DNA of 64,000 nt, taken from NCBI RefSeq assembly GCF_001895925.1, contig NZ_MPPI01000001.1, positions 433,215 through 497,214 on the forward strand, read 5' to 3'. The first letter of the stretch is position 1. Each line of letters opens with the position of its first letter. This DNA comes from Phormidesmis priestleyi ULC007. GTDB taxonomy: Bacteria > Cyanobacteriota > Cyanobacteriia > Leptolyngbyales > Leptolyngbyaceae. This document shows, one piece after another, positions 8,190-19,919 of this stretch. A program made the position numbers and the translations under genes. The notes beneath the pieces are model-generated. The model was not told where the DNA came from. It saw only the letters and a program-made list of their open reading frames with translations, and did not search any database.

Positions 8190-8220
8190 CAAAAAAGCCG
8201 TCAGCGATCGCTAACGGCTC
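8190..8220 (-). terminator. rho-independent terminator of glsF
   Basis: On the minus strand, after the glsF stop, AGCCGT pairs with ACGGCT and is followed by a run of six T. The inner part of the stem is AGCGATCGCT, a HIP1 palindrome, so nearly the whole hairpin is self-complementary. Confidence 0.85.
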
Positions 8221-8246
8221 GAACTAACAGCTTTCCAATTTTGAGA

Positions 8247-11200
8247 TTATTGCACCGAGCTTAATTCCTTCACTTCAGCATCAGGATTGGCTTCGGGCGT
8301 GTCCTTCTCAGACGGTGGCACTACCTGCCAAAACTTAGGTAGATAATCTGACCAGTTTGCCAAAATTACCTTGGCTTTTGGGCTGTGGGTACGATCGGCG
8401 TGTGCTTCAATCAACTCTCTCAATTGTTGCTCACCCGCAGGCGCGCTCACTCGTTGGACTTTCACAATCTCTGAGTTGACCTTCGATTGGAAGCTGCCGT
8501 CTTCGTCTAAGAAGTAAGCTAAACCGCCCGTCATGCCTGCACCAACGTTGCGACCCGTTCGACCCAAAACGACGATCGTGCCGCCTGTCATATATTCGCA
8601 GCAGTGATCACCGACCCCTTCAACCACGGCTTGCGCTTGAGAATTGCGAACTGCAAATCGTTCACCCGCTTGCCCGTTGGCAAATAAGCTGCCACCCGTC
8701 GCACCATAGAGGCAAGTGTTACCAATAATCACACTCTGAGCAGGATCGTAAGTGATGTCCGCACTAGGCTGAATGGCAATTTCGCCGCCGTGCATCCCTT
8801 TGCCTACATAGTCATTGGCTTCACCCACTAAGTTAAGGGTCATGCCAGGAAGGTTGAACGCTCCAAAGCTTTGACCCACACTGCCTTCGAAGTTAAGTGT
8901 GATTTGACCACTAAAGCCTGTGTTGCCATAGCGCTTGGCGATCGCCCCTGCCAACCGAGCGCCCACTGTACGATCGGTGTTGACGACTTTTAGAGTTTTG
9001 TCTGCATGAGTCTGGTTTTGAATTGCAGACTGAATATCAGCATCACTGAGCAACTCATCATCTAGCACAACGCCATTGCTGTGAACGGGTTCATGCTTCA
9101 GCCAGTCCCGATTTTCACGCGTATCAGGGAGCCGAACTAAACAATCTAAGTTAAGACTCTTGGTTTTAGTTAACTGCACCGACTCGCGCAGCTTCAGCAA
9201 GTCTGAGCGACCAATGATGTCATTGAGAGTGCGGTAGCCCAGGCGAGCTAACAGCGATCGCACTTCTTCAGCAATAAAATAGAAGAAATTAACGACGTGT
9301 TCTGGGGTGCCAGGAAAGCGTTTCCGTAGTTCTTCTTTCTGACTCGCCACGCCCACTGGACAGTTGTTGGTGTGACAAATTCGCGCCATAATGCAGCCTT
9401 CTGCGATCATCGCGATCGAGCCAAAGCCATATTCCTCGCCGCCCATCAGTGCCGCCATGATGATGTCCCACCCAGTTTTGATGCCCCCATCGACGCGCAG
9501 TAGGACGCGATCGCGCAGTTGGTTTTCCATTAGCACACGATGCACTTCGGTTAAGCCGAGTTCCCACGGGCTGCCTGCGTGTTTGATCGAACTGAGAGGA
9601 GACGCACCCGTGCCGCCATCGTGACCCGAAATTTGAATAATATCGGCGTTGGCTTTGGCGACCCCAGCGGCGATCGTACCGATTCCCACTTCTGCTACCA
9701 GTTTCACTGAGACTTGGGCAACTGGATTAATTTGGTGCAAATCAAAAATTAGCTGGGACAGATCTTCGATCGAGTAAATGTCATGGTGCGGCGGCGGCGA
9801 AATCAGGGTGACTCCGGGCTTCGATCGGCGCAGCATCGCGATATAAGGGCTAACTTTTGGCCCCGGTAACTGTCCGCCTTCACCCGGCTTGGCACCTTGC
9901 GCGATTTTGATTTCGAGCTGTTTTGCGCTCATCAAATATTCGGGTGTCACGCCAAATCGCCCAGAGGCTACCTGTTTAATCGCAGAACTAGCCGTGTCTC
10001 CTTTTTGCAATCCTTTCAAGTGAGGCAGCAGCGGAGAAAGTCCGGTTTCGTCCACATCCTTGAGAATGTTGAATCGAACCGGATCTTCGCCCCCTTCACC
10101 AGAGTTGGATTTGCCGCCGATGCGATTCATGGCGATCGCTAACACTTCATGCGCTTCTCGTGAGAGCGCACCCAGCGACATTCCACCCGTGCAAAATCGC
10201 TTGACAATTTCGGTCACAGGCTCGACTTCTGCAAGCGGCACTGAAGGACGATCGCTCTTGAAGTCGAGCAAATCTCGTAGCGCAGTCAAAGGACGATTTT
10301 GCAGGTGTTTTTGATAAAGCTCATAGTGGTCGAAGCTTTTTGTTGCCACTGCCTTGTGCAGATGCTTCGCCAATTCTGGGCTATTCATGTGATATTCACC
10401 GCCCGGACGGTATTGCACAAACCCAAAGTTTTCGAGCTTTTTGCCCACCAGTTCAGGAAAAGCGCGGCAGTGGAAAGATAGAACTTCTTGGGCAAGATCG
10501 TTAACGGTTAAGCCGCCTAGCCGAGAAGCCGTTCCATAAAAGCCCAGATTGAGCAAGTCAGCGCCGATGCCGATCGCTTCAAAAATCTGTGCGCCTTGAT
10601 AGCTCGACAGCAGCGAAATTCCCATCTTTGAGAGAATCTTCAGCAACCCGTCTTCTACGGCTTTACGGAAATTGGTTTGAACTGCCGCCAGACTTGCCGA
10701 TTTGATCTTGCCTCGCTCCATCAGGCTCTTGGTTCTAGAATCGCCCCACCACTGACGAACGGTTTCTAAGGCCAGATAAGGGCAGACAGCACTCGCGCCA
10801 TAGCCAATCAAGCAAGCAAAATGATGAGTACTCCACGCTTGAGCGGTGTCAACGACCAAAGAAGCCTTCATCCGCAATCCCTGTCGGATCAGGTGATGGT
10901 GAACGGCTCCTACAGCAAGTAAAGGCGGAATGTAGCTGTGATCGGCGCTGAGATTGCTGAAGTTGCCTGTTGAGTCGAGGCGATCGCTCAAAATCAAAAT
11001 CTTCTTCCCAGCCCTAACTGCCTCAGTCGCTTTTTGACAAAGCTCAGTCACGGCGCGTCTGAGTCCTTCGGGTCCGGTGGCGATCGCAAACAGCGTCGAT
11101 AACTTAGCCGCTTCAAAGCCAGAATTCTGAACTTGCTCTAAGTCTCCCTCATCTAAAATTGGAGATTCTAATTTGAGCATTTTTGCATACTCAGGCTTTG

Positions 11201-12908
11201 CCTCTAGGAGATTTCCTCGCTCTCCAAGCTGTATCGTCAGCGACATCACCAGCTTTTCGCGCAACGGGTCGATCGCTGGATTAGTGACCTGAGCAAATCG
11301 CTGCTTAAAGTAGTCATAAAGCATATGAGGCTTCTCTGACAGCACCGCTAGAGGAATGTCATCGCCCATGCAAAATGTTGGCTCCTTGCCCTGAGCCGCC
11401 ATCTCCTGAATGATCATCTCCACATCTTCAGAGGTGTAGCCAAAAGCAGTCTGATAGCCAAGCAGTGCCTGAGCAGTCATCACAGACGCTTCAACAGCAG
11501 GTTGGGTTTGCAGATCGCGACGATTTTTCTGCAACCACTCGCCATAAGGGTGAGCCGACGCGACGCGCTGCTTTAGCTCCCAGTTTTTCAAGACTTCATG
11601 GGTTTCCAAGTCAAAGGCGATCATCTGTCCAGGCCCCAGACGACCTTTTTCAAGCACTTCAGACTCAGGGATATCTACCACCCCTGCTTCTGATGCCACC
11701 ATAACGTAACCATCGCGAGTGACGGTATAACGGGCGGGACGTAAACCATTGCGATCGAGCGTTGCTCCCACGCGCTTGCCATCACTAAAAACTAGCAAAG
11801 CCGGCCCATCCCAAGGCTCTTGAATGCCACTGTAATACTCATAAAAATCCACGATCTCTGGGTGGTCAATCAGATCGGGCTGATTCTTATAAGCTTCTGG
11901 CACCATGATCATCAGCGCTTCCATGGGGCTGCGTCCAGAACGCACGAGCAACTCCATGACATTATCTAAATTCGCTGAGTCGCTGTTGTCAGAGTTCACA
12001 CTGGGCTTTAGCTCAGAGATACGATCGCCCCAGTTGGAATGAGCAATATCAGCCTCTCGCGCTCTCATCCAGTTAACGTTGCCCAGCAGAGTATTAATTT
12101 CACCGTTATGACCTAACAGCCGCATCGGTTGGGCAAGCGGCCATTTTGGTAGCGTGTTGGTGCTGAAGCGGCGGTGATAAACTGCAAACCCACTTTGATA
12201 GGCAGTGTTTTGCAGATCTTCGTAAAAGCTGCCTAAAATCGCCGATCGCACCATGCCTTTATAAACGATCGTGCGATTTGAGAACGAACATACATAAAAT
12301 TCTGCTAGCGCTAGGTCGCCATTCTCAGCCAGCGCTCTCAAGACTCGCTTGCGAACCAGATAAAGCCGCCGCTCTAAATCTTCATCTTGAAGCTGCTCAG
12401 ACTGGACTAGAATCTGTTCAATTTGAGGCTGGTTCTCTCGTGCTTGAACTCCCAACGAGTCAGGTTTGACGGGAACCACGCGCCAACCTAAAACGGTCAG
12501 CCCTTCTTCAACTAAAACCTGTTCTAGAATCTGTCGCGCTGTAGTGGCGGCATCCTCATCTTGGGGCAGAAAAATCATTCCTACTCCAACGTGTGCCATT
12601 TGTAGAGGTGGAAGTCCGATCGAGTCTGCCCACTCGTCAAAAATCTCCCACGGGATCGCCGTCATCAAACCTGCTCCATCCCCAGAGTCTTGGTCAGCGC
12701 TACAGCCTCCCCGATGTTCTAGACAAGTCAGTGCAGATAGCGCTTTCTCTACCAAATCATGGCTCTTCCGACCCTGTTGATCTGCAATAAACCCGACTCC
12801 ACACGCATCCCGTTCTTCGATGAGCCAAGGCTGACCTGCATACCCAGCATCCCCTTGAGGAGACTGATTGTCTAAATTTTCACTGACTTTAATCATGGGA
12901 TAGCTCAT
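8247..12908 (-). CDS. glsF: ferredoxin-dependent glutamate synthase
   Basis: Fd-GOGAT transfers the amide of glutamine to 2-oxoglutarate, giving two glutamates, with electrons from photosynthetic ferredoxin. The protein has 1553 residues from the ATG at 12908. The N-terminal nucleophile Cys36 in ERDACGVGF implies a 35-residue propeptide. The order is class II amidotransferase, central domain, FMN-binding synthase domain ([28 protein letters not shown]), 3Fe-4S cysteines in [15 protein letters not shown], and the C-terminal beta-helix ([11 protein letters not shown]). The tail [17 protein letters not shown] matches the ferredoxin form as I recall it. No small NADPH subunit is adjacent. The frame stays open to 13055, but those 49 codons do not look like GOGAT. 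ATG at 12896 is an alternative start. Confidence 0.96.
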   Translation of the reverse strand: MSYPMIKVSENLDNQSPQGDAGYAGQPWLIEERDACGVGFIADQQGRKSHDLVEKALSALTCLEHRGGCSADQDSGDGAGLMTAIPWEIFDEWADSIGLPPLQMAHVGVGMIFLPQDEDAATTARQILEQVLVEEGLTVLGWRVVPVKPDSLGVQARENQPQIEQILVQSEQLQDEDLERRLYLVRKRVLRALAENGDLALAEFYVCSFSNRTIVYKGMVRSAILGSFYEDLQNTAYQSGFAVYHRRFSTNTLPKWPLAQPMRLLGHNGEINTLLGNVNWMRAREADIAHSNWGDRISELKPSVNSDNSDSANLDNVMELLVRSGRSPMEALMIMVPEAYKNQPDLIDHPEIVDFYEYYSGIQEPWDGPALLVFSDGKRVGATLDRNGLRPARYTVTRDGYVMVASEAGVVDIPESEVLEKGRLGPGQMIAFDLETHEVLKNWELKQRVASAHPYGEWLQKNRRDLQTQPAVEASVMTAQALLGYQTAFGYTSEDVEMIIQEMAAQGKEPTFCMGDDIPLAVLSEKPHMLYDYFKQRFAQVTNPAIDPLREKLVMSLTIQLGERGNLLEAKPEYAKMLKLESPILDEGDLEQVQNSGFEAAKLSTLFAIATGPEGLRRAVTELCQKATEAVRAGKKILILSDRLDSTGNFSNLSADHSYIPPLLAVGAVHHHLIRQGLRMKASLVVDTAQAWSTHHFACLIGYGASAVCPYLALETVRQWWGDSRTKSLMERGKIKSASLAAVQTNFRKAVEDGLLKILSKMGISLLSSYQGAQIFEAIGIGADLLNLGFYGTASRLGGLTVNDLAQEVLSFHCRAFPELVGKKLENFGFVQYRPGGEYHMNSPELAKHLHKAVATKSFDHYELYQKHLQNRPLTALRDLLDFKSDRPSVPLAEVEPVTEIVKRFCTGGMSLGALSREAHEVLAIAMNRIGGKSNSGEGGEDPVRFNILKDVDETGLSPLLPHLKGLQKGDTASSAIKQVASGRFGVTPEYLMSAKQLEIKIAQGAKPGEGGQLPGPKVSPYIAMLRRSKPGVTLISPPPHHDIYSIEDLSQLIFDLHQINPVAQVSVKLVAEVGIGTIAAGVAKANADIIQISGHDGGTGASPLSSIKHAGSPWELGLTEVHRVLMENQLRDRVLLRVDGGIKTGWDIIMAALMGGEEYGFGSIAMIAEGCIMARICHTNNCPVGVASQKEELRKRFPGTPEHVVNFFYFIAEEVRSLLARLGYRTLNDIIGRSDLLKLRESVQLTKTKSLNLDCLVRLPDTRENRDWLKHEPVHSNGVVLDDELLSDADIQSAIQNQTHADKTLKVVNTDRTVGARLAGAIAKRYGNTGFSGQITLNFEGSVGQSFGAFNLPGMTLNLVGEANDYVGKGMHGGEIAIQPSADITYDPAQSVIIGNTCLYGATGGSLFANGQAGERFAVRNSQAQAVVEGVGDHCCEYMTGGTIVVLGRTGRNVGAGMTGGLAYFLDEDGSFQSKVNSEIVKVQRVSAPAGEQQLRELIEAHADRTHSPKAKVILANWSDYLPKFWQVVPPSEKDTPEANPDAEVKELSSVQ

Positions 12909-13481
12909 TTCGTTCACTGTCAACGAGAAAATGGTTCTGAAAAAAGGACTGCAATGGGTCGGGCTGCCTCTACCCGCTTTTGACGCTGATTGCCGATCGA
13001 TACATCTAACTAGAAACTTTATGAAGAAAATGTGAACATAACTGACATAGATCACACAATCGAGTAAAAATTCTTGCTAGTCAAGCCTGCTGACCAACAA
13101 ACTCAGGCAGAAATTCTAGATAAGATCAGTCTTCTCTCAGAAAGAATGCGTAGACCAATACTTTTAAAAACCTGATTGAAAGAGCCAAATTCTGCTTTCA
13201 CAAAGTGACGAATTAGAGAGGAGGAGTAAAGATATTATAAAAAATCTGCTTCTCTGACAATCCCTACATCCCCCAGATTGCAAACATTCTCTATCTCTGC
13301 AAAGCGTTGATAGCTCTATGCTACTAAGATTTAGCTGAAATTAGGGGCGTTTAGAAATAGCAGAAGTCAGAAAGTCATTGTTTCCTGATACATCCGAAAA
13401 TATGAGTAGAATTACGCTGCGAACATTTTTTGCCTTTGCTCAGTCATTTTCAGAAACCTGTCTGAAGTTATTAAAAAACCT
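12909..13481. other. 573-bp divergent intergenic region between glsF and the glycosidase gene
   Basis: This A/T-rich spacer must hold the promoters of both flanking genes. I looked for an NtcA box (GTA-N8-TAC), which would be expected for nitrogen control of glsF, and did not find a convincing one near the start. No structured RNA or gene is recognisable. Confidence 0.5.
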
Positions 13482-15335
13482 GTGGTTAAGACTCAAACTT
13501 GCAGCCGATCTCGATCGCCAGCACTGCCTCTCTTAGGCTGGACTCTCCTCATAAAAATCCTCTCTATCCCAGTGACTTCGATCGTGGGATTCGTGATTCC
13601 AGCGATCGCTACTCCTTTCCCTGAACCGCCTTCTACGCTGTCACGACCTAGTTTAGTTCCTACCGTTGCCCAAGCTTTGCCGATTCAACAGGTCAGTCAA
13701 ATCTCTCTAAACGGGCGAGTATTTACACTCCCTTGGAGCCAATGGCAAGGCGCAGGAGCAACCCGCATCGGTTTGAGTGATGCCGCTCTCGTGCAATTGT
13801 TTGGAGCGCAATTACTCAACACGTCCACTGCGACGAACCAACCGATCGACTGGTTTGCTACCCCGACTCCTCCACTTCCAACTCGTCTAGTGGCTCCTTT
13901 TCGCTATCTTGACATCACCAATCTCGCTCAACAATCAGGCTGGCAACTTAAGTCTCAAGGAAACACGCTGCAAATTTCTACCCCATCTGCAAAAGTGCTG
14001 GGAATTCGCCAAGGACAGCAGCCGAATGGAGAACGGCTTGTAATTGACCTCGATCATCCAGCTCCCTATCAAATCGATCCTCAAAGTCAAGAACTGGTCA
14101 TCACCCTGGATGCTCAATCTGATCCGGCGTTGATCCAAAGCTTTAAAGCCAAACCGGGAAAACAAATTAAGTCAATTAAGTTAGAGGCAACCAGCGATCG
14201 CACGACCATTCGAGTCGGCATTCCGATCGAGTTGCGTTCACAAATTTCAACGCTATCTAGCCCCAATCGGATCGTTCTCGATGTTCGTCCTGATTATTTA
14301 GTCGATCGTGACATTTTATGGGCACCAGGGCTACGCTGGCGGCAACGATATCTGACTTCAGGAACGGCTCAATTTCCGGTGGTTTGGTTAGAGGCAAATT
14401 CTCGTCAGCCTGGGCTGCGGCTTCGACCTATTCTCCCCAATCCGACCACCGTTCCTGGAATTGCTCCCTTGAACCAAACGGCTCGACAAGCTCAAGCCAG
14501 CGCTGCGATCAATGGCGGATTTTTTAATCGCAATAATCAACTGCCGCTGGGTGCGATTCGTCGAAGCGGTGAGTGGTTATCTAGTCCGATTTTAAACCGA
14601 GGCGTGTTTGCCTGGAACGATCGGGGAGAAGCCAGAGTCGATCGCTTAACGCTTCAAGAAACGATCACCACCTCTAACGGACAGCGCCTTCCTCTCACGT
14701 CATTGAATAGTGGTTACTCTCAGGCGGGTGTGGCTCGTTATAGCGCCGCTTGGGGAGCAACCTATGCCGCTCTCTCACAGGCTGAAATAGTGCTTACTGT
14801 GCAAAACAATCGGGTGACAGAGCAGCGAACTGGAGGGGCACTTGGAAGTCTCTTTTCAATTCCTGCGGACGGTTATTTATTGGTGATTCGTTCTAATTCT
14901 GCGATCGCGGCTTCTTTGCCGATTGGCACTTCGCTTCAGATTGACAGCGCTACGGTTCCTGCTGATCTTAATCTTTACCCGAATATTACTGGGGCGGGGC
15001 CGCTCTTGATTCAAAACGGTCGCATTGTTTTAGATGCAAAAGCAGAACAGTTTAGTGATGCCTTTATTCGAGAAATGGCGGCTCGTAGCGCGATCGGGCA
15101 AACGACAAACGGCACCCTCTTGCTGGTGACGGTTCATAACCGAATTGGCGGCAGGGGGGCAACCTTGTCAGAAATGGCTCAAATCATGAATCAGTTAGGA
15201 GCCGTTAATGCTCTGAACTTAGATGGCGGCAGTTCAACCACCCTTTATTTAGGAGGACAAATTCTCGATCGTCCCCCGCGCAGTTCTGCTCGCGTTCAGA
15301 ACGGCATCGGCATTTTTCTTCAGCCGATTCCCTAA
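13482..15335 (+). CDS. secreted phosphodiester glycosidase family protein (NAGPA/DUF2233)
   Basis: A 617-residue exported protein. The N-terminus has a hydrophobic signal or anchor at about residues 16-43. The middle region has AMIN/copper-amine-oxidase-N-like beta segments (residues about 75-270). The C-terminal half carries the phosphodiester glycosidase fold with AAINGGFFN and NALNLDGGSSTTLYLGG. The family includes enzymes that uncover mannose-6-phosphate and related bacterial exopolysaccharide hydrolases. AMIN-like modules suggest a peptidoglycan or envelope location. The start is GTG at 13482; no strong ribosome site is visible. It is monocistronic by spacing. Confidence 0.82.
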   Translation: MVKTQTCSRSRSPALPLLGWTLLIKILSIPVTSIVGFVIPAIATPFPEPPSTLSRPSLVPTVAQALPIQQVSQISLNGRVFTLPWSQWQGAGATRIGLSDAALVQLFGAQLLNTSTATNQPIDWFATPTPPLPTRLVAPFRYLDITNLAQQSGWQLKSQGNTLQISTPSAKVLGIRQGQQPNGERLVIDLDHPAPYQIDPQSQELVITLDAQSDPALIQSFKAKPGKQIKSIKLEATSDRTTIRVGIPIELRSQISTLSSPNRIVLDVRPDYLVDRDILWAPGLRWRQRYLTSGTAQFPVVWLEANSRQPGLRLRPILPNPTTVPGIAPLNQTARQAQASAAINGGFFNRNNQLPLGAIRRSGEWLSSPILNRGVFAWNDRGEARVDRLTLQETITTSNGQRLPLTSLNSGYSQAGVARYSAAWGATYAALSQAEIVLTVQNNRVTEQRTGGALGSLFSIPADGYLLVIRSNSAIAASLPIGTSLQIDSATVPADLNLYPNITGAGPLLIQNGRIVLDAKAEQFSDAFIREMAARSAIGQTTNGTLLLVTVHNRIGGRGATLSEMAQIMNQLGAVNALNLDGGSSTTLYLGGQILDRPPRSSARVQNGIGIFLQPIP

Positions 15336-15581
15336 TCGTGAATCAATGATGCAAAAGACTGCTCAAAACCAAGTCGGCTTCAAGCTTAGGGTGGTTCGCA
15401 TGAAGAGTTAGTAAAATTCCTCTAAATCGTTCCCTTCTAGGTGGTGTCAATCAAAACTCTTTGTTAGCCTTGTCGGTTGTTGCAGGTTGCAAATAGGCAA
15501 CTGGGCATAGTGAAGCCTTTGAATTTCTCAAAGCATAAGCTGTCAAATACTTAAACTTAGTGTGATAAAGGAGATAAAACG

Positions 15582-16004
15582 GTGGCTCAACTTCAAGAAA
15601 TGACTCAAACCCCTACATTAGCTCTATCGACATCACCGCTCAGAGGAGCCGCAGCAACCGAACTTCGTCCTTGGGGTTCATTCACCACGCTTGAAGAAGG
15701 ACGGGGCTATAAAATTAAGCGAATTGAAGTGAAACCCGGACACCGCCTCAGCCTTCAAATGCACCACCACCGCAGTGAGCATTGGATCGTGGTTTCAGGG
15801 ACTGCTAGAGTCACCTGTGGCGAAGAAGAACTTGTACTCAGCAGCAATCAATCAACCTACGTTCCTCAATGTACGGCTCATCGCTTAGAAAATCCTGGTG
15901 TGATTTCTCTCGTGCTGATCGAAGTTCAAAACGGTGAGTATTTGGGCGAAGACGACATCATTCGCTTCCAAGATGATTACGCTCGTGCTGGTTCTAACAA
16001 ATAA
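15582..16004 (+). CDS. cupin protein, mannose-6-phosphate isomerase type II-like
   Basis: A single cupin of 140 residues resembling the C-terminal isomerase domain of GMP/PMI proteins: RPWGSF near residue 30, GYKIKRIEVKPGHRLSLQ, the metal motif HHHRSEHW (61-68) and a late His at about 100. Free-standing forms may isomerise mannose-6-phosphate or bind a related sugar. The start is GTG at 15582, with GGAG about 8 bases upstream. A good terminator follows the gene. The usual nucleotidyltransferase partner domain is absent. Confidence 0.82.
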   Translation: MAQLQEMTQTPTLALSTSPLRGAAATELRPWGSFTTLEEGRGYKIKRIEVKPGHRLSLQMHHHRSEHWIVVSGTARVTCGEEELVLSSNQSTYVPQCTAHRLENPGVISLVLIEVQNGEYLGEDDIIRFQDDYARAGSNK

Positions 16005-16038
16005 TTAGCCAGTCCATAAGTTCAACATCAAGATTAAC

Positions 16039-16076
16039 GAGGCAGTCAATTTTTTGGCTGTCTCATATTTTTTAAA
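16039..16076 (+). terminator. rho-independent terminator after cupin gene
   Basis: GAGGCAGTCA (16039-16048) pairs with TGGCTGTCTC (16055-16064), with two G-U pairs, a short T-rich loop and a downstream run of six T. Confidence 0.75.
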
Positions 16077-16157
16077 GTCCTTAATCTAAATGCTACGAGT
16101 CTGGCTTTGCGCGATACGATTGCCATTACATCTTGTTTGCGCTGAACGCTCGATCGT

Positions 16158-16499
16158 ATGATTCATCTAAGCCATTCTGCTGTTGAAGAAATTCTTCGCC
16201 TCAAGCTCAGGCAGCGAAACTCACAAGTCTTTTTCCGTCTGAGCATCCAACCCGTGGGCTGTTTTGGACGATCTTATTTGACCAAATTTGATCAAGTCTT
16301 GCAGCCAGAAGACCAAATTTATGACTGTAATGGCATTCAAGTCGCGATCGACCCCGATAGTCTGACTCATCTGCAAGGTTTGACGTTAGACTATTCAGAG
16401 GATCTAATGGGAGGAAGCTTTCGCTTTCATAATCCCAATGCCGTCAAAAGCTGTGACTGCGGGAATTCATTCTCGATCGCAGAGGCATCACCGGAATAG
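16158..16499 (+). CDS. A-type iron-sulfur carrier/scaffold protein (HesB/IscA family)
   Basis: A 113-residue protein with the IscA fold. All three ligand cysteines are in place: Cys35 in VGCFG, and Cys99 and Cys101 in the C-terminal SCDCGNSF. The segment DPDSLTHLQGLTLDYSEDLMGGSFRFHNPNA is the usual core. It would carry or deliver Fe-S clusters. The sequence is divergent in the first half (VGCFGRS rather than GGCSG), so it may be a cyanobacterial specialised paralogue. It sits just upstream of the str operon on the same strand, but 139 bp separate it from rpsL. Confidence 0.85.
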   Translation: MIHLSHSAVEEILRLKLRQRNSQVFFRLSIQPVGCFGRSYLTKFDQVLQPEDQIYDCNGIQVAIDPDSLTHLQGLTLDYSEDLMGGSFRFHNPNAVKSCDCGNSFSIAEASPE

Positions 16500-16638
16500 T
16501 TCCATTAGATGCTTGAATATCTCTGTATACTTTGCCCCCTGGCGATTATAGAAAATTGTTTGACAGGGGCACTCGTAAATTGATATGCTCAATATTTGTT
16601 GAAAGTTGGAACAGTCAAAAGACTGAACATGCTATAAA

Positions 16639-17019
16639 ATGCCCACAATCCAGCAACTCATTCGTGACGAGCGCTACAAAGCGCAAAAGAAGACTAAATC
16701 TCCAGCTCTCAAGAGTTGCCCGCAGCGTCGTGGTGTCTGTACGAGAGTCTACACAACGACTCCTAAAAAGCCCAACTCTGCCCTGCGTAAAGTTGCACGG
16801 GTTCGCTTGACTTCCGGTTTTGAGGTTACGGCTTACATTCCCGGCATCGGTCATAATCTCCAAGAACACTCTGTCGTAATGATTCGTGGCGGTCGGGTAA
16901 AAGATCTTCCCGGAGTTCGCTACCATATCATTCGTGGAACTCTTGACACCGCAGGTGTTAAAGACCGCAAGCAAGCACGCTCTAAGTACGGTGCAAAGCG
17001 TCCTAAGAAAGCTTCATAA
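16639..17019 (+). CDS. rpsL: 30S ribosomal protein S12 (uS12)
   Basis: Complete 126-residue uS12, opening with [20 protein letters not shown]. It has the decoding-centre loops [17 protein letters not shown] and [13 protein letters not shown] and the conserved [13 protein letters not shown] tail. The Lys at the classic streptomycin position (PKKPNSA) is wild type. It is the first gene of the str operon. Confidence 0.98.
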   Translation: MPTIQQLIRDERYKAQKKTKSPALKSCPQRRGVCTRVYTTTPKKPNSALRKVARVRLTSGFEVTAYIPGIGHNLQEHSVVMIRGGRVKDLPGVRYHIIRGTLDTAGVKDRKQARSKYGAKRPKKAS

Positions 17020-17263
17020 GACCCGTATAGATGATCAAGCATTTGCTTGAGGCTCTTACAGTCATCTGATTTCATTCGTCGTCAGCTTATATCTAGCTAA
17101 CCCTGGTTTGTTAGTAGTCATCTCATAGAGAACAGCTTTGAAGAGAGTTCTTTTACATAACTTTCTCAAGGTTGTTTGTGCGCTCTGGCTTCTACCTGTC
17201 CTCTGTCACCCTGAAAAGGTTGCAACCAAAGTAAATCCTTGATTTTTTTCTAGAAGGCTCACT

Positions 17264-17734
17264 ATGTCTCGTCGCGTTGTCGTCAAAAAGCGTCCAGTTC
17301 CCCCCGATCCCGTTCATAACTCTCGCCTCGTCAGCATGATGATGCGTAGAATCATGAGAAGCGGCAAAAAGTCTTTGGCTTCTCGCATTATTTATGATGC
17401 CTTTGAAACCATTAAAGAACGGACGGGGACTGAACCCCTCGAAGTTTTTGAGCGGGCAGTTCGGAACGCAACGCCTTTGGTAGAAGTCAAAGCGCGTCGG
17501 GTCGGTGGTGCCACCTACCAAGTGCCGATGGAAGTGCGTCCTGATCGTGGAATCGCGCTGGCTCTGCGCTGGCTCATTCAATTCTCGCGTCAACGTCCTG
17601 GTCGAACGATGTCTGCTAGGCTGGCCAACGAGTTGATGGATGCCGCCAACGAAACGGGAAGTGCAATCCGCAAACGTGAGGAAACTCACCGGATGGCAGA
17701 GGCAAACAAAGCGTTTGCACACTATCGCTATTAA
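17264..17734 (+). CDS. rpsG: 30S ribosomal protein S7 (uS7)
   Basis: Complete 156-residue uS7, with [20 protein letters not shown] at the N-terminus, [16 protein letters not shown], the RNA-binding [17 protein letters not shown] segment and the [20 protein letters not shown]-terminus. It nucleates the 30S head and contacts the E site. The 244-bp gap after rpsL is long for a str operon and could hold a separate promoter. Confidence 0.98.
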   Translation: MSRRVVVKKRPVPPDPVHNSRLVSMMMRRIMRSGKKSLASRIIYDAFETIKERTGTEPLEVFERAVRNATPLVEVKARRVGGATYQVPMEVRPDRGIALALRWLIQFSRQRPGRTMSARLANELMDAANETGSAIRKREETHRMAEANKAFAHYRY

Positions 17735-17806
17735 AAAGCCTAAAATCTCAATAGAGGCAGTCGTGCTTCTTAACTCACTCATGCGGCAGAGAACAAGGAG
17801 GTAGCT

Positions 17807-19897
17807 GTGGCTCGTACAACCCCGCTCGAACGAGTGCGCAATATTGGAATTGCAGCCCATATTGATGCGGGCAAAACAACGACAACCGAGCGGATTTTGT
17901 TCTACTCAGGGGTCGTTCACAAGATCGGCGAAGTTCACGAAGGAACCGCAACGACTGACTGGATGGAGCAAGAGCGTGAGCGCGGTATTACGATCACTGC
18001 CGCCGCTATCAGCACCAGTTGGAAAGATCACCAGATCAACATTATTGACACGCCTGGTCACGTAGACTTTACGATCGAGGTCGAACGCTCAATGCGAGTG
18101 TTGGATGGTGTGATCGCGGTGTTTTGCTCAGTGGGTGGTGTTCAACCTCAGTCTGAAACCGTTTGGAAGCAGGCAAATCGCTACAACGTTCCTCGAATCG
18201 TCTTCGTCAACAAGATGGATCGGACGGGCGCGAATTTTTATAAGGTGTATGAGCAGGTTCGCGATCGGCTCCGCGCAAATGCCGTTCCGATTCAGATTCC
18301 GATCGGGGCTGAAGATAAGCTCAGAGGCATTGTAGACCTGGTGAAGATGCGTGCCTACATCTATAACAACGATGCGGGTACAGACATCGAAGAAACTGAT
18401 ATTCCTGACGACGTTAAGGATCTAGCAGACGAGTATCGCACCAAGCTGATCGAATCGGTGGCAGAAACCAGCGACGCTCTAATGGAGAAATACTTTGCTG
18501 GCGAGGAGCTAACTGAAGAAGAAATCAGAAAAGCGATTCGCAAAGGTACGATCGAAGGAGTCAACGGCGAATTCTTCGTGCCCATGCTCTGCGGTTCTGC
18601 CTTCAAAAACAAAGGCGTTCAGCTCATGTTGGATGCAGTAATCGACTATCTTCCATCCCCGCTTGACGTTCCTCCTGTTCAAGGGCTGCTTGCAGACGGC
18701 ACCACCGTTGAGCGAAGGGCGGATGATAACTCGCCGATGTCTGCTTTGGCATTCAAAGTGATGTCTGACAAGTTTGTGGGCCGCTTGACCTTCGTTCGCG
18801 TCTATTCTGGCGTGCTTAAGAAGGGAAGCTACGTGATGAACTCCTCTAAAGGCAAGAAAGAACGGGTTTCTCGTTTAATCATCTTGAAAGCGGACGATCG
18901 CATTGACGTAGACGAACTTCGTGCAGGTGACTTGGGTGCTATTCCGGGTCTGTCTGATACATTGACCGGAGATACGCTTTGTGACGAGAACGCACAGGTG
19001 ATTCTGGAGACGTTGTTTATTCCAGAACCAGTGATCTCGGTGGCGGTTGAGCCGAAAACCAAACAGGACATGGAAAAGCTCTCCAAAGCGCTGAAAGCTC
19101 TGTCTGAGGAAGATCCAACTTTCCGAGTCAACATTGACCAAGAAACCAATCAGACGATTATCGCTGGAATGGGTGAACTCCACCTAGAGATTCTGGTCGA
19201 TCGCATGATGCGTGAGTTTAAGGTCGAAGCAAACGTAGGTGCGCCGCAAGTGGCTTACCGTGAAACCATTCGCAAGGCGGTCAAAGCCGAAGGAAGATTC
19301 GTTCGTCAGAGTGGTGGTAAGGGTCAGTATGGTCATGTCGTGATCACGGTAGAACCCGGCGAACCGGGAACTGGGTTTGAGTTCGTCTCGAAGATTGTGG
19401 GTGGCACTGTTCCTAAAGAATATGTCGGGCCTGCTGAACAAGGGATGAAGGAAGCCTGTGAGTCTGGTATCCTTGCTGGCTACCCCCTGATTGACGTAAG
19501 AGCGACCCTCATTGATGGGTCTTACCACGAGGTTGACTCTAATGAGATGGCATTTAAGATTGCAGGCTCAATGGCAATCAAAGATGGAGTCATGAAAGCT
19601 TCGCCCGTCCTTCTAGAGCCAGTCATGAAGGTCGAAGTCGAAGTACCTGAAGATTTTCTCGGCCCCGTGATGGGCAATTTGATTTCTCGCAGGGGTCAGA
19701 TTGAATCTCAAGGGGTTGAACGAGGAATTGCGAAGGTTGCAACCAAAGTCCCCTTGGCTGAGATGTTCGGTTATGCCACCGATATTCGGTCTATGACTCA
19801 GGGACGAGGTACGTTTACAATGGAGTTTAGCCATTATGAAGAAGTGCCTCGTAACGTGGCTGAAACCATCATCGCAAAGAACAAAGGGAACGCATAA
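17807..19897 (+). CDS. fusA: elongation factor G
   Basis: Complete 696-residue EF-G translocase. G1 is [10 protein letters not shown], switch II is DTPGHVDFT and G4 is NKMDR. Domains II-V follow, including the domain IV tip ([12 protein letters not shown]) and the C-terminal RRGQIESQG. The start is GTG at 17807 and is supported by AAGGAGG seven bases upstream. The gene is 72 bp after rpsG and 22 bp before tuf. Confidence 0.98.
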   Translation: MARTTPLERVRNIGIAAHIDAGKTTTTERILFYSGVVHKIGEVHEGTATTDWMEQERERGITITAAAISTSWKDHQINIIDTPGHVDFTIEVERSMRVLDGVIAVFCSVGGVQPQSETVWKQANRYNVPRIVFVNKMDRTGANFYKVYEQVRDRLRANAVPIQIPIGAEDKLRGIVDLVKMRAYIYNNDAGTDIEETDIPDDVKDLADEYRTKLIESVAETSDALMEKYFAGEELTEEEIRKAIRKGTIEGVNGEFFVPMLCGSAFKNKGVQLMLDAVIDYLPSPLDVPPVQGLLADGTTVERRADDNSPMSALAFKVMSDKFVGRLTFVRVYSGVLKKGSYVMNSSKGKKERVSRLIILKADDRIDVDELRAGDLGAIPGLSDTLTGDTLCDENAQVILETLFIPEPVISVAVEPKTKQDMEKLSKALKALSEEDPTFRVNIDQETNQTIIAGMGELHLEILVDRMMREFKVEANVGAPQVAYRETIRKAVKAEGRFVRQSGGKGQYGHVVITVEPGEPGTGFEFVSKIVGGTVPKEYVGPAEQGMKEACESGILAGYPLIDVRATLIDGSYHEVDSNEMAFKIAGSMAIKDGVMKASPVLLEPVMKVEVEVPEDFLGPVMGNLISRRGQIESQGVERGIAKVATKVPLAEMFGYATDIRSMTQGRGTFTMEFSHYEEVPRNVAETIIAKNKGNA

Positions 19898-19919
19898 TCA
19901 GAAAGAGGAACAATAACAC

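Noticed and set aside
12909..13055. In-frame 49-codon extension of glsF upstream of 12908
   Set aside because: The peptide is unlike any GOGAT N-terminus, while the ATG at 12908 gives the normal propeptide length before the catalytic Cys.
16615..16974. 119-codon ORF antisense to rpsL
   Set aside because: It overlaps the conserved uS12 coding frame completely; such antisense ORFs are expected by chance.
17192..17860. 222-codon ORF antisense to rpsG
   Set aside because: It is rich in His/Arg/Ser from the complement of S7 codons and has no ribosome site.
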